The notes below the pieces were generated by a model. That model was not told the origin of the DNA and searched no databases. It saw only the letters and a program-made list of their open reading frames with translations. 64,000 nucleotides of DNA from CAYJBH01 sp964370605 (lineage in GTDB: Bacteria; Bacillota; Clostridia; Oscillospirales; Ruminococcaceae). Below, one piece after another: positions 37,381 to 44,744 of this stretch. The stretch covers positions 1 through 64,000 of the forward strand of contig CAYJJX010000012.1 in assembly GCA_964370605.1 (NCBI GenBank), given 5' to 3'. Within the stretch, counting starts at the first letter, position 1. Each line of letters opens with the position of its first letter. A program made the position numbers and the translations under genes.

Positions 37381-38199
37381 ATGATTATTCAACACAACAT
37401 TATGGCGATCAACTCGAACCGTCAACTCGGCGTCAACAACAGCGCAGTAGCAAAGAACCTTGAAAAACTTTCTTCCGGTTACCAAATCAACCGTGCAGGC
37501 GACGACGCCGCCGGTCTTGCAATCTCGGAAAAAATGAGATCTCAGATCAAAGGTCTTGAGGTAGCTCAGGTTAACGCACAGGATGCTGTATCACTTATCC
37601 AGACCGCTGAAGGCGCTCTGACCGAAGTTCACAGCATGCTCAATCGTATGACAGAGCTCGCAACCAAAGCTGCTAACGGCACATACGAAGACACCGACCG
37701 TGACAAGCTGCAAAAAGAGATCGACAGTCTTTTGAAAGAGGTTGATCGTATCGCAACTCACACCAACTTCAATGGTTTGACACTGCTTAGCGACAGCGTA
37801 AGCGGTTCCAGCATGACCTTCCAGATCGGTGACACATCGGCTCAAAAGGTTGACATGAACCTTTCGTCCATGAGCATTAATTCGCTCGGAATCAGTGCCG
37901 TTAACATCGGCAGTATCACAGGTGCACAGAATGCAATCGAAACCATCAATTCCGCTATCGAGAAAGTTTCAGCACAACGTGCCGAATTCGGTGCTATGCA
38001 GAACCGTCTTGAGCACACCATCGCAAACCTCGGCGTAACCACCGAGAATCTGACCGCCGCTGAAAGTCGTATCCGTGATACCGACATGGCAAAAGAGATG
38101 ATGAGCTACACCAAGAACACAGTTCTGGTACAGGCTGCACAGGCTATGCTAGCACAGGCAAACACTCAACCGCAGTCGGTACTGCAGCTGCTCGGCTAA
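37381..38199 (+). CDS. Flagellin (copy 1)
   Basis: A 272-residue short flagellin forming the filament. The N-terminal D0/D1 region starts M-I-I-Q-H-N-I-M-A-I-N-S-N and has K-L-S-S-G-Y-Q-I-N-R-A-G-D-D-A-A-G-L; the C-terminal part has S-R-I-R-D-T-D-M-A-K-E-M and ends Q-S-V-L-Q-L-L-G. There is almost no variable D2/D3 insert. AAGGAG precedes the ATG. No other flagellar genes are in the window. The protein is identical to the next copy except for the final residue. Confidence 0.97.
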   Translation: MIIQHNIMAINSNRQLGVNNSAVAKNLEKLSSGYQINRAGDDAAGLAISEKMRSQIKGLEVAQVNAQDAVSLIQTAEGALTEVHSMLNRMTELATKAANGTYEDTDRDKLQKEIDSLLKEVDRIATHTNFNGLTLLSDSVSGSSMTFQIGDTSAQKVDMNLSSMSINSLGISAVNIGSITGAQNAIETINSAIEKVSAQRAEFGAMQNRLEHTIANLGVTTENLTAAESRIRDTDMAKEMMSYTKNTVLVQAAQAMLAQANTQPQSVLQLLG

Positions 38200-38214
38200 T
38201 ACCGCAAGCTAATT

Positions 38215-38383
38215 GGTATTCTTTGCTCGGTCCTCGAAGTCGTGACCGGGGAGCGTGAAAAGAATACCGACCGGCTTCGGTCGACAATTTAATAGGTTCT
38301 CCGGGGCCGGTACATTTTAAAGTATGTTGCCCGAGTTTAAACGCTCGGTTACCTTACCCCCATCCGACAGGGAATGTCGGATG
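38215..38383 (+). promoter_or_regulatory. Hairpin-rich leader of flagellin copy 2
   Basis: Four stems in 170 nt: 38215-38268 (outer GGTATTCTTT pairing with AAAAGAATACC, inner GCTC/GAGC and GGTC/GACC), 38268-38283 (CGACCG-GCTT-CGGTCG), 38331-38348 and 38361-38383 (9-bp CATCCGACA with TGTCGGATG). The first contains the loop motif TCGAAGTCGTGACC, shared with the RNA upstream of copy 1. None has a T-run, so these are not ordinary terminators. Likely post-transcriptional control or mRNA stability. Confidence 0.6.
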
Positions 38384-38409
38384 TACAAGAATGTATTAAG
38401 GAGAACACT

Positions 38410-39228
38410 ATGATTATTCAGCACAACATTATGGCCATTAACTCCAACCGTCAGCTGGGTGTCAACAACAGCGCGGTCGCAAAGAACCTCGAAAAACTTT
38501 CTTCCGGCTACCAGATCAACCGTGCAGGCGACGACGCCGCAGGTCTTGCAATCTCGGAAAAAATGAGATCTCAGATCAAAGGCCTTGAGGTTGCTCAGGT
38601 CAACGCACAGGATGCTGTATCACTTATCCAGACCGCTGAAGGCGCTCTGACCGAAGTTCACAGCATGCTCAATCGTATGACAGAGCTCGCAACCAAAGCT
38701 GCTAACGGCACATACGAAGACACCGACCGTGACAAGCTGCAAAAAGAGATCGACAGTCTTTTGAAAGAGGTTGATCGTATCGCAACTCACACCAACTTCA
38801 ATGGTTTGACACTGCTTAGCGACAGCGTAAGCGGTTCCAGCATGACCTTCCAGATCGGTGACACATCGGCTCAAAAGGTTGACATGAACCTTTCGTCCAT
38901 GAGCATTAATTCGCTCGGAATCAGTGCCGTTAACATCGGCAGTATCACAGGTGCACAGAATGCAATCGAAACCATCAATTCCGCTATCGAGAAAGTTTCA
39001 GCACAACGTGCCGAATTCGGTGCTATGCAGAACCGTCTTGAGCACACCATCGCAAACCTCGGCGTAACAACCGAAAATCTAACCGCCGCCGAAAGTCGTA
39101 TCCGTGATACAGACATGGCGAAGGAAATGATGAGCTATACCAAAAACACAGTTCTGGTACAGGCCGCACAGGCTATGCTTGCACAGGCAAACACCCAACC
39201 GCAATCGGTACTGCAGTTACTGCGTTAG
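38410..39228 (+). CDS. Flagellin (copy 2)
   Basis: A 272-residue flagellin identical in protein sequence to copy 1 apart from a C-terminal Arg in place of Gly. The frame is open upstream to 38374, but ATG 38410 with AAGGAG 8 nt before it, aligning with copy 1, is the start. DNA differs at about 16 synonymous sites in the first 190 bp and several in the last 190 bp, while about 460 bp in the middle are identical, the mark of gene conversion. Confidence 0.97.
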   Translation: MIIQHNIMAINSNRQLGVNNSAVAKNLEKLSSGYQINRAGDDAAGLAISEKMRSQIKGLEVAQVNAQDAVSLIQTAEGALTEVHSMLNRMTELATKAANGTYEDTDRDKLQKEIDSLLKEVDRIATHTNFNGLTLLSDSVSGSSMTFQIGDTSAQKVDMNLSSMSINSLGISAVNIGSITGAQNAIETINSAIEKVSAQRAEFGAMQNRLEHTIANLGVTTENLTAAESRIRDTDMAKEMMSYTKNTVLVQAAQAMLAQANTQPQSVLQLLR

Positions 39229-39296
39229 TACCGGTGGCCATGATTGAAAACCTCACTGCCGCAAATAATCTGACAGGTGAGGGCAATAATCAAAGT

Positions 39297-39331
39297 AAAA
39301 AGACTGTAACGAGTACCGTTACAGTCTTTTT
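39297..39331. terminator. Terminator after flagellin 2
   Basis: A perfect 15-bp stem AAAAAGACTGTAACG with a 5-nt loop, arms ending in A5/T5, so it can work for the flagellin gene and for the converging ROK kinase gene. Confidence 0.92.
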
Positions 39332-39415
39332 ATGTCTCATAGTGTGAAAAAATCCAAAGCGAGTTTATCCTAGACAAATATAGAAGCTAGAGTTTACAAA
39401 ACCATACGACGTTTT

Positions 39416-40402
39416 TTAAGCCGAATGGCTGTAACCGTTGATCGCAACGGTCAACGCAGCAAAGTCGCCGACCCTATCACCAAGGGCTGCGGGTCGAATT
39501 TCGCATACTTCGATTGACTTACCAAGCCCCTCCTCGCACAAGCCTTCCTTCATCTTATCGCGCAGTTGATGACCGGCACGCGCATAGATGCTACCGATGA
39601 CGATGCACTCGGGGTTCAATATATCGACAATCACAGCGAGCCCTCTCCCCAGCTGATATCCGCAGATATCTACTATTTCGGTTGCATCGGAACTGCCATC
39701 GGCTGCCAGTTTGAAAATGTCTTTCGCTGTCAAATCGGCAAGTTGTTGTTCGTTTTCACAAAAATCCACACTCTCGCCATTTCCCCACTTCTTGCGAACG
39801 ACAATTTTGCAAAGTTCTCTTATTCCGTTTCCACTGCAATATCCTTCGAACGATCCGTTTTTATGAAATCCTTCCGGACCATTGTTTGTCAGGCGTATGT
39901 GACCGACTTCACCGGCCGAATCATTGGTTCCGCTATACAGCTTGCCGTCCAATATCAAGCCGGCACCGAGTCCTGTTCCAAAGGTCAGAAAAATAACGTT
40001 ATTAAAGCCTTGTCCACTACCAAACTTCCACTCTGCAATGGCACATGCATTGGCATCGTTCTGCAGAAAAGCAGGAACGCCTAACTCCTTTTGGAGTATG
40101 TCGGTTATCGGAATATCGTCCCACAGAGGCAGATTGGGTGGCGCGCAAATCAACCCTTTTTTACTGTCCAGCGGGCCGCCGCAACTCACACCCGAGGCAA
40201 CAAGTACTCTCTCGCTGTCGCAATGCCGCTCTACCAGTTCTTTTGCGAGTGCAACTATCTCATCCACTATTTCATACGGATCTCGAGAGAGTCCGGTTGC
40301 AAATGCGATGCGCTCTAAGATCTCCCCTTGCCTGTCTCCTATCAGTACGGCACATTTCGTGCCACCGATATCGACACCAAGATACAGTTCGTTGGAAGCC
40401 AT
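39416..40402 (-). CDS. ROK-family sugar kinase
   Basis: A 328-residue cytoplasmic kinase-like protein. The phosphate-binding start D-I-G-G-T-K, the acidic catalytic region F-L-Q-N-D-A-N-A and G-T-G-L-G-A-G-L are present, without an N-terminal helix-turn-helix, so it is an enzyme rather than a repressor. The usual ROK zinc site (G-H...C-x-C-G-x2-G-C) is reduced: only the His and a later C-S-G remain. It starts 2 bp after the SIS gene, in one operon. Likely substrates are glucose or an N-acetyl- or mannose-type sugar. Confidence 0.88.
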   Translation of the reverse strand: MASNELYLGVDIGGTKCAVLIGDRQGEILERIAFATGLSRDPYEIVDEIVALAKELVERHCDSERVLVASGVSCGGPLDSKKGLICAPPNLPLWDDIPITDILQKELGVPAFLQNDANACAIAEWKFGSGQGFNNVIFLTFGTGLGAGLILDGKLYSGTNDSAGEVGHIRLTNNGPEGFHKNGSFEGYCSGNGIRELCKIVVRKKWGNGESVDFCENEQQLADLTAKDIFKLAADGSSDATEIVDICGYQLGRGLAVIVDILNPECIVIGSIYARAGHQLRDKMKEGLCEEGLGKSIEVCEIRPAALGDRVGDFAALTVAINGYSHSA

Positions 40403-40404
40403 AG

Positions 40405-41070
40405 CTATACTACCTCCTCGTCACCAAAAAACTCCGCCTCGATGGCAAGACATATAAGATGGTATATCTTTATATGCATCTCTTGAACTCGGTAGGTTTC
40501 GCTCGAAGGAACTTGAATGGTGCAGTCACAGGTCTGCGATAACTTCGAATCCTTCTCGCCTGTGAACGCAATACTTTTCAAACCTTTCGCACCGGCAACA
40601 TATGCCGCGTTTAACACATTTTCTGAGTTACCGGACGTACTCAGCCCAACAAAAACATCACCCGATCGCCCATAGCCGTACACCTGTTGTGCAAATACCA
40701 TGTCAGGCTGAACGTCGTTGGTGTAGGCACTGATGAGCGCTGTGTGGCTGACCAGTGAAATTGCCGGAAGAGCACCTTGCAAATTGTCAGTTATATGGCT
40801 TTTTCTCTCGTCGCTTATGCTCAGTTTATCAAAAACACTCTTTTCTTCTTCCGAAAGTAAACGTCTGAGCACAAACCCTTTCATCAACTCTCCCACGATA
40901 TGCTCCGAATCGGAAGCACTGCCACCATTACCACAAGCAAGCAATTTTCCGCCGTCTCTATAACTTTTTATTATCAGCTCAATCGCTTGAATTACAGAAC
41001 CTTTACAACATTCAAGTGTAAGATTTTCGCTAAAAAAACTTTGCACAAGGGTGTTTGCGTTATTTTTCAT
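40405..41070 (-). CDS. SIS-domain sugar-phosphate isomerase (GmhA-like)
   Basis: A 221-residue protein with the SIS fold. L-L-A-C-G-N-G-G-S-A-S-D-S-E-H near residues 43-57 and G-L-S-T-S-G-N-S-E-N-V near 135 match the sedoheptulose-7-phosphate isomerase/DiaA branch. Forming an operon with the ROK kinase, it probably makes or rearranges an activated sugar phosphate. No other heptose genes are in the window, so the heptose pathway assignment is open. Confidence 0.82.
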   Translation of the reverse strand: MKNNANTLVQSFFSENLTLECCKGSVIQAIELIIKSYRDGGKLLACGNGGSASDSEHIVGELMKGFVLRRLLSEEEKSVFDKLSISDERKSHITDNLQGALPAISLVSHTALISAYTNDVQPDMVFAQQVYGYGRSGDVFVGLSTSGNSENVLNAAYVAGAKGLKSIAFTGEKDSKLSQTCDCTIQVPSSETYRVQEMHIKIYHLICLAIEAEFFGDEEVV

Positions 41071-41120
41071 GATATAATATCCTCCGTAAAGTGAATTATT
41101 GTTTCTTTAATAATATGAAC

Positions 41121-41700
41121 CGGTGCGTTTACAAACCGCCCTATACTCTCGACCGCCTTTGGGCGGCTAAGGAGCTGTAACGCAACGATGTGAGCTGCTA
41201 TTTTTTGCTATGTTAAAAATAGCTGTGAACTAAAGTGAAGTCGCTGTGACGTGCATTGCCTTTCTTTAATCTTCGCTTATAAACCACACCCCGCCCTGAC
41301 GGCAGAAGTCCCAACCGCACAAAGGAAGAAGGGCGTGAGTATGGGAAAAGCGGTGCGTTTACAAACCGCCCTATACTCTCGACCGCCTTTGGGCGGCTAA
41401 GGAGCTGTAACGCAACGATGTGAGCTGCTATTTTTTGCTATGTTAAAAATAGCTGTGAACTAAAGTGAAGTCGCTGTGACGTGCATTGCCTTTCTTTAAT
41501 CTTCGCTCACAAACCACACCCTGCCCTGACAGCAGAAGTCCCAACCGCACAAAGGAAGAAGGGCGTGAGTATTGGAAAAGCGGTACGTTTACAAACCGCC
41601 CTATACTCTCGACCGCCTTTGGGCGGCTAACGAGCTGTAACGCAACGGGTGAACGGCGATTTTTTGTTTTTGCAAAAAGTCGCTGTGAACTAAAGTGAAG
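41121..41700. repeat. 230-bp tandem repeat, two and a half copies
   Basis: Unit starts at 41121, 41351 and 41581 are exactly 230 bp apart. Copies 1 and 2 are almost identical; copy 3 covers 120 bp, diverging where it turns into the terminator of the tRNA operon. Each unit contains an ACCGCC-x-GGCGGT hairpin and, in copies 1 and 2, a GCTATTTTT hairpin. Open frames inside are artefacts. It looks like a non-coding element duplicated downstream of tRNA genes. Confidence 0.93.
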
Positions 41701-41711
41701 TTCACAGCGAC
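41674..41711 (-). terminator. Terminator of the tRNA operon
   Basis: On minus, a perfect 13-bp stem GTCGCTGTGAACT with a 7-nt loop, followed by TTTTT, right after the tRNA-Thr CCA end. Confidence 0.93.
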
Positions 41712-41712
41712 G

Positions 41713-41788
41713 TGGAGCTGTTGAGCAGATTTGAACTGCCGACCTCCTCCTTACCAAGGAGGTGCTCTGCCGACTGAGCTACAACAGC
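41713..41788 (-). tRNA. tRNA-Thr(GGT)
   Basis: Cloverleaf on the minus strand: acceptor GCTGTTG with CAACAGC, anticodon stem CCTCC/GGAGG with loop TTGGTAA giving anticodon GGT, T-loop GTTCAAAT, and an encoded 3' CCA. It is 3 bp downstream of tRNA-Trp in the same transcript. Confidence 0.97.
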
Positions 41789-41791
41789 ATA

Positions 41792-41867
41792 TGGCAGGGG
41801 CAGAAGGACTTGAACCCTCGGCACTCGGTTTTGGAGACCGATGCTCTACCAACTGAGCTATACCCCT
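41792..41867 (-). tRNA. tRNA-Trp(CCA)
   Basis: Cloverleaf on minus: acceptor AGGGGTA with TGCCCCT, anticodon loop CTCCAAA giving CCA, T-loop GTTCAAGT, encoded 3' CCA. First gene of a two-tRNA operon with tRNA-Thr. Confidence 0.97.
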
Positions 41868-41985
41868 AAAAGTTACCTAATTAGTATAACCGCTTAGTCG
41901 GTTTTTGTCAATACTTTTCTTTGCAATTTAAAGGATAGCGTAATTATGACACAAAGTTCGGAATTCCTGTCATATAAAAACAATG

Positions 41986-42453
41986 CTATTCCAGCATTTT
42001 TGGATATGCTGTGTCACTCTCGACGAGCGGTGACAAGACTTCAAGATATTCTGCACTGATTTTTTTTGCCGCCGGCAGATCTTGCAACGAGTAGTTGCCG
42101 CATTCAATTGCGGTAGCACCGGGAATATCGCCTTCAAAATTGGATATGTACTCATAGGCCGAACAAAGCAGTGAAAGAACCGCTTTGGTAGGCAGGTCAC
42201 GGGTCAACAGATAAAAACCGGTAAGGCATCCCATCGGTCCGACATAGATAATGTTGTCACTAAACTCACTGTTTCGCAGAAAGGTGGCAAGTATATGCTC
42301 TATCGTATGCGAGGCGCCGGGTGAGAGTGGCGTGTCTTTATTCGGTTCTGCCATGCGCAGATCATATGTAATAATATCGCCGTCGGTTCGTGATATATAG
42401 ACTCCTTTTGGTAGTTCTCGATGATCCACACAAAAACTTGCAATTCGTCTCAT
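41986..42453 (-). CDS. luxS: S-ribosylhomocysteine lyase
   Basis: Cleaves S-ribosylhomocysteine to homocysteine and DPD, the precursor of autoinducer-2, in the cytoplasmic methyl cycle. The 155-residue protein has zinc ligands H49 and H53 (H-T-I-E-H) and C118 (E-C-G-N-Y), base E52 and the catalytic C76 in G-P-M-G-C. Length is normal. It is monocistronic. A Pfs/MTAN partner is not in the window. Confidence 0.97.
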   Translation of the reverse strand: MRRIASFCVDHRELPKGVYISRTDGDIITYDLRMAEPNKDTPLSPGASHTIEHILATFLRNSEFSDNIIYVGPMGCLTGFYLLTRDLPTKAVLSLLCSAYEYISNFEGDIPGATAIECGNYSLQDLPAAKKISAEYLEVLSPLVESDTAYPKMLE

Positions 42454-42839
42454 GTTATTCTCTTTTCTTTTCTTAATAGTTTACATTATGTCTCGAAACC
42501 ATTATACCACATTATCTCAATTGTGTCAGCAGTTTTTTCTCTTAATTTCAGCAAAATACCTGACAATTTAATAGAATAATATATTTAGCCAAAAAGTAGT
42601 CGGTGAAAATTTTAAAAATGCGCCATCGCAAGGTGGAATCTGCGTGCAAAGACACCCTGCGCAAAATCCTATCAAAAATACTTGACAAGCTATACACCTT
42701 TTGATATAATATAAAGGCTAATGTTGAACACAAGAGGTTATTGGCGAATTTTGGCAGGATCTTCACTCGGGTTTAGCCAAAAAAAATCGTCCGACACAGG
42801 ATTTCGACCTCTTTAAAATGTAGAAAGGGATCTAACAAG
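42454..42839. other. Intergenic region and rpmH leader
   Basis: Between luxS and rpmH. Apart from the rpmH promoter (42682-42710), the transcribed leader can fold: AAGAGGT (42732-42738) pairs with ACCTCTT (42807-42813), enclosing TTTTGGC (42749-42755) with GCCAAAA (42776-42782). No dnaA gene or DnaA-box cluster was seen, although dnaA usually lies here. Confidence 0.5.
42682..42710 (+). promoter_or_regulatory. Promoter of the rpmH operon
   Basis: Consensus TTGACA (42682-42687), 17-bp spacer, TATAAT (42705-42710). It leads to a leader of about 120 nt before rpmH. Confidence 0.9.
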
Positions 42840-42974
42840 ATGAAAAGAACATTCCAACCTAAAAAACGTCACCGTGCCCGCGTGCATGGTTTTCTCGCTC
42901 GCTCCAAAAGCAAAAACGGACGCAAGGTTCTGGCTCGTCGCCGTTCCAGAGGTCGTGCAGTCCTCGGAATCTAA
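42840..42974 (+). CDS. rpmH: Ribosomal protein bL34
   Basis: A 44-residue, very basic protein starting M-K-R-T-F-Q-P-K and ending R-G-R-A-V-L-G-I. It is the full-length large-subunit protein bL34, too short for most gene lists. AAAGGG lies 10 nt upstream. First gene of the conserved rpmH-rnpA-yidD-yidC-jag block; rnpA follows by 2 bp. Confidence 0.99.
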   Translation: MKRTFQPKKRHRARVHGFLARSKSKNGRKVLARRRSRGRAVLGI

Positions 42975-42976
42975 CG

Positions 42977-43300
42977 GTGCGCCATCGTTCACTGACCAAG
43001 AATTTTGAATTTGCTCGCTGTTATAAGCGCGGCAGTTACATAGCGCATCCACTGGTTGTAACCTATGTATTCAAGAACCCGAAAGGCAACACCCGCCTCG
43101 GAATCACTACTTCAAAAAAAATTGGCGGTGCAGTAGTTCGTAATCGCGCAAGGCGAATATTGCGCGAAGCGGCAAACGTTTCAATTCCGCAAAATTTGGG
43201 ATATGATGTTGTGTTGGTCGCAAGGGCAGATACCGCCGCTTCCACGAGCACTAAGCTCGCTGAAGTCGTCGCACACCATCTAAAAAAACGATGCGTTTAG
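42977..43300 (+). CDS. rnpA: RNase P protein component
   Basis: A 107-residue basic protein that assists RNase P RNA in cutting the 5' leader of tRNA precursors. The family signature R-N-R-A-R-R-I-L-R-E is at about residues 55-64, and F-x-R-C-Y-K-R-G-S-Y near the start. The initiation codon is GTG at 42977, 2 bp after rpmH. Its end overlaps yidD by 10 bp. Confidence 0.97.
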   Translation: MRHRSLTKNFEFARCYKRGSYIAHPLVVTYVFKNPKGNTRLGITTSKKIGGAVVRNRARRILREAANVSIPQNLGYDVVLVARADTAASTSTKLAEVVAHHLKKRCV

Positions 43301-43542
43301 TTAAGAAAATTTTTATATTGCCAATAAGGGGATATCAACTTTTTATATCTCCATTCCTCGGCCACCATTGCCGCTATATGCCAAGTTGCAGCCAGTACGC
43401 TATCGAAGCGATACAGTTGCACGGAGTTGTGCGTGGTGGTTTTTTGGCGTTTCGAAGAATTTTGCGGTGCAACCCATTCGGTGGTTTTGGTTTTGACCCG
43501 GTGCCGGAAAAAACTTCAAAAAAAGACAAAGGCGGAAGTTGA
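43291..43542 (+). CDS. yidD: Membrane protein insertion efficiency factor
   Basis: An 83-residue peripheral membrane protein with three family cysteines (H-C-R-Y, S-C-S-Q-Y-A, R-C-N-P) and the core Y-Q-L-F-I-S-P-F-L-G. It aids YidC-dependent insertion. It overlaps rnpA, showing translational coupling, and comes 116 bp before yidC. Confidence 0.97.
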   Translation: MRLVKKIFILPIRGYQLFISPFLGHHCRYMPSCSQYAIEAIQLHGVVRGGFLAFRRILRCNPFGGFGFDPVPEKTSKKDKGGS

Positions 43543-43658
43543 TCCGCTCAAATAGGCTTGGTTTGAGACGAAAGACGTCCAGACCTATTAAAATTAATTA
43601 TGTTTCGTCGGGAGACGTGCGTTTTTGGGCGCTCCCTGAAAGGACGGTTTAACGCTTT

Positions 43659-44657
43659 ATGTGGGATTCGATTACTTCTTTTATACCCAGCATTCTGGGA
43701 ATTGTCATGAGATTTATACAGGGGTTTGCCGGTTCATACTGGCTCTCTCTGTTTCTTTTTGCGCTTTTTACCAAGCTCATTTTATTCCCTCTCGCACTCA
43801 AACAGCAAAAATCTTCGGCTAAGATGGCGGCATTCCAACCGGTGTTGGCCGAGATAAACAAAACCTATGCCAACGACAAACAGCGCCAACAAGAAGAGCT
43901 GATGCGCCTGCAACAGGAGCACGGCTACTCTCCACTTGCCGGCTGTCTTCCCCTTTTGGTTCAGATGCCCATCCTGTTCGGTCTTATCGATGTTGTTTAT
44001 AACCCGTTGACCTATATCGTCAATGTTACAAAGGAAAGTCTTGCCAAAGCAATGGAGATATCGGGGCTTGACGCCGCTGTTCGTGGTATCGAAGCGACAC
44101 TTATCAGTCATGTACAGTTGAACCCCACAGACTATGCCGAAGCTTTTACGGCAGACGAAATCACTCGTATTGAATCGCTCGACCTTGACTTTTTCGGAAT
44201 GAACCTTGCAACTACACCGTCATTTTCCGATCTTGATGTGATCTGGTTGATACCGATCCTCTCCTGTGCGACCATGATACTTTCTATGGTCGTATCCACC
44301 AAGGTCTCGGGAACTCAAATGACCGGAAGCATGAAGATGATGCCATATATCTCCAGCGTTATGTTCCTGTTCTTCGGATTTTCTATGCCTGCCGGTGTTA
44401 CGGTATACTGGATCGGCTCCAACCTACTCAATCTTCTCCAGAGCATCATTGTTCGCAGAATCTATGATCCTGCCGAACTCAAAGCCCAATTTGAAAAAGA
44501 GATTGAGGAAAAGCGCAAGAAGAAAAAGAAAAATAAGGTTGTCAAGGTAGAAAACGCCGAGGGTGAACTGGTCGAAAAAAATGTCTCGCAGAGCGAACTC
44601 GAAAAGATGCGTCTGCAAAAAGCCCGTGAAGAATTTTCTAAGAAGTACGATGACTAA
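43659..44657 (+). CDS. yidC: Membrane protein insertase YidC/Oxa1
   Basis: A 332-residue insertase with five membrane helices: the first at about 24-44, the others between 95 and 275, including Y-S-P-L-A-G-C-L-P-L-L-V-Q-M-P near 88-103, a conserved family region. The C-terminal tail is strongly basic (K-R-K-K-K-K-K-N-K), able to bind the ribosome. No lipobox is apparent at the N-terminus. Intercistronic stems lie in the 116-bp gap before it. Works with YidD and SecYEG. Confidence 0.97.
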   Translation: MWDSITSFIPSILGIVMRFIQGFAGSYWLSLFLFALFTKLILFPLALKQQKSSAKMAAFQPVLAEINKTYANDKQRQQEELMRLQQEHGYSPLAGCLPLLVQMPILFGLIDVVYNPLTYIVNVTKESLAKAMEISGLDAAVRGIEATLISHVQLNPTDYAEAFTADEITRIESLDLDFFGMNLATTPSFSDLDVIWLIPILSCATMILSMVVSTKVSGTQMTGSMKMMPYISSVMFLFFGFSMPAGVTVYWIGSNLLNLLQSIIVRRIYDPAELKAQFEKEIEEKRKKKKKNKVVKVENAEGELVEKNVSQSELEKMRLQKAREEFSKKYDD

Positions 44658-44744
44658 TACGACTGCAGTGACGATATATCGATCCTGTTTGCAACGGTGT
44701 TCGATCAATATTGCGTCCGCATCTGATGAAAGGAACTGAATAAT

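Noticed and set aside
36691..37384. Several plus-strand frames of about 100 codons in the region before flagellin copy 1
   Set aside because: They overlap each other, have no ribosome-binding sites, show no protein-like composition, and the sequence is better explained by dense RNA hairpins.
41121..41700. Possible CRISPR array
   Set aside because: The repeats are 230 bp long and contiguous, without spacers, and no cas genes are near.
41443..41757. 104-codon minus-strand frame starting in the tRNA-Thr gene
   Set aside because: It reads through the tRNA and its terminator into the 230-bp repeat, with no ribosome-binding site; it is an artefact of the tRNA and repeat sequence.
42454..42839. 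Replication origin next to rpmH
   Set aside because: No dnaA, dnaN or cluster of DnaA boxes (TTATCCACA) is seen.
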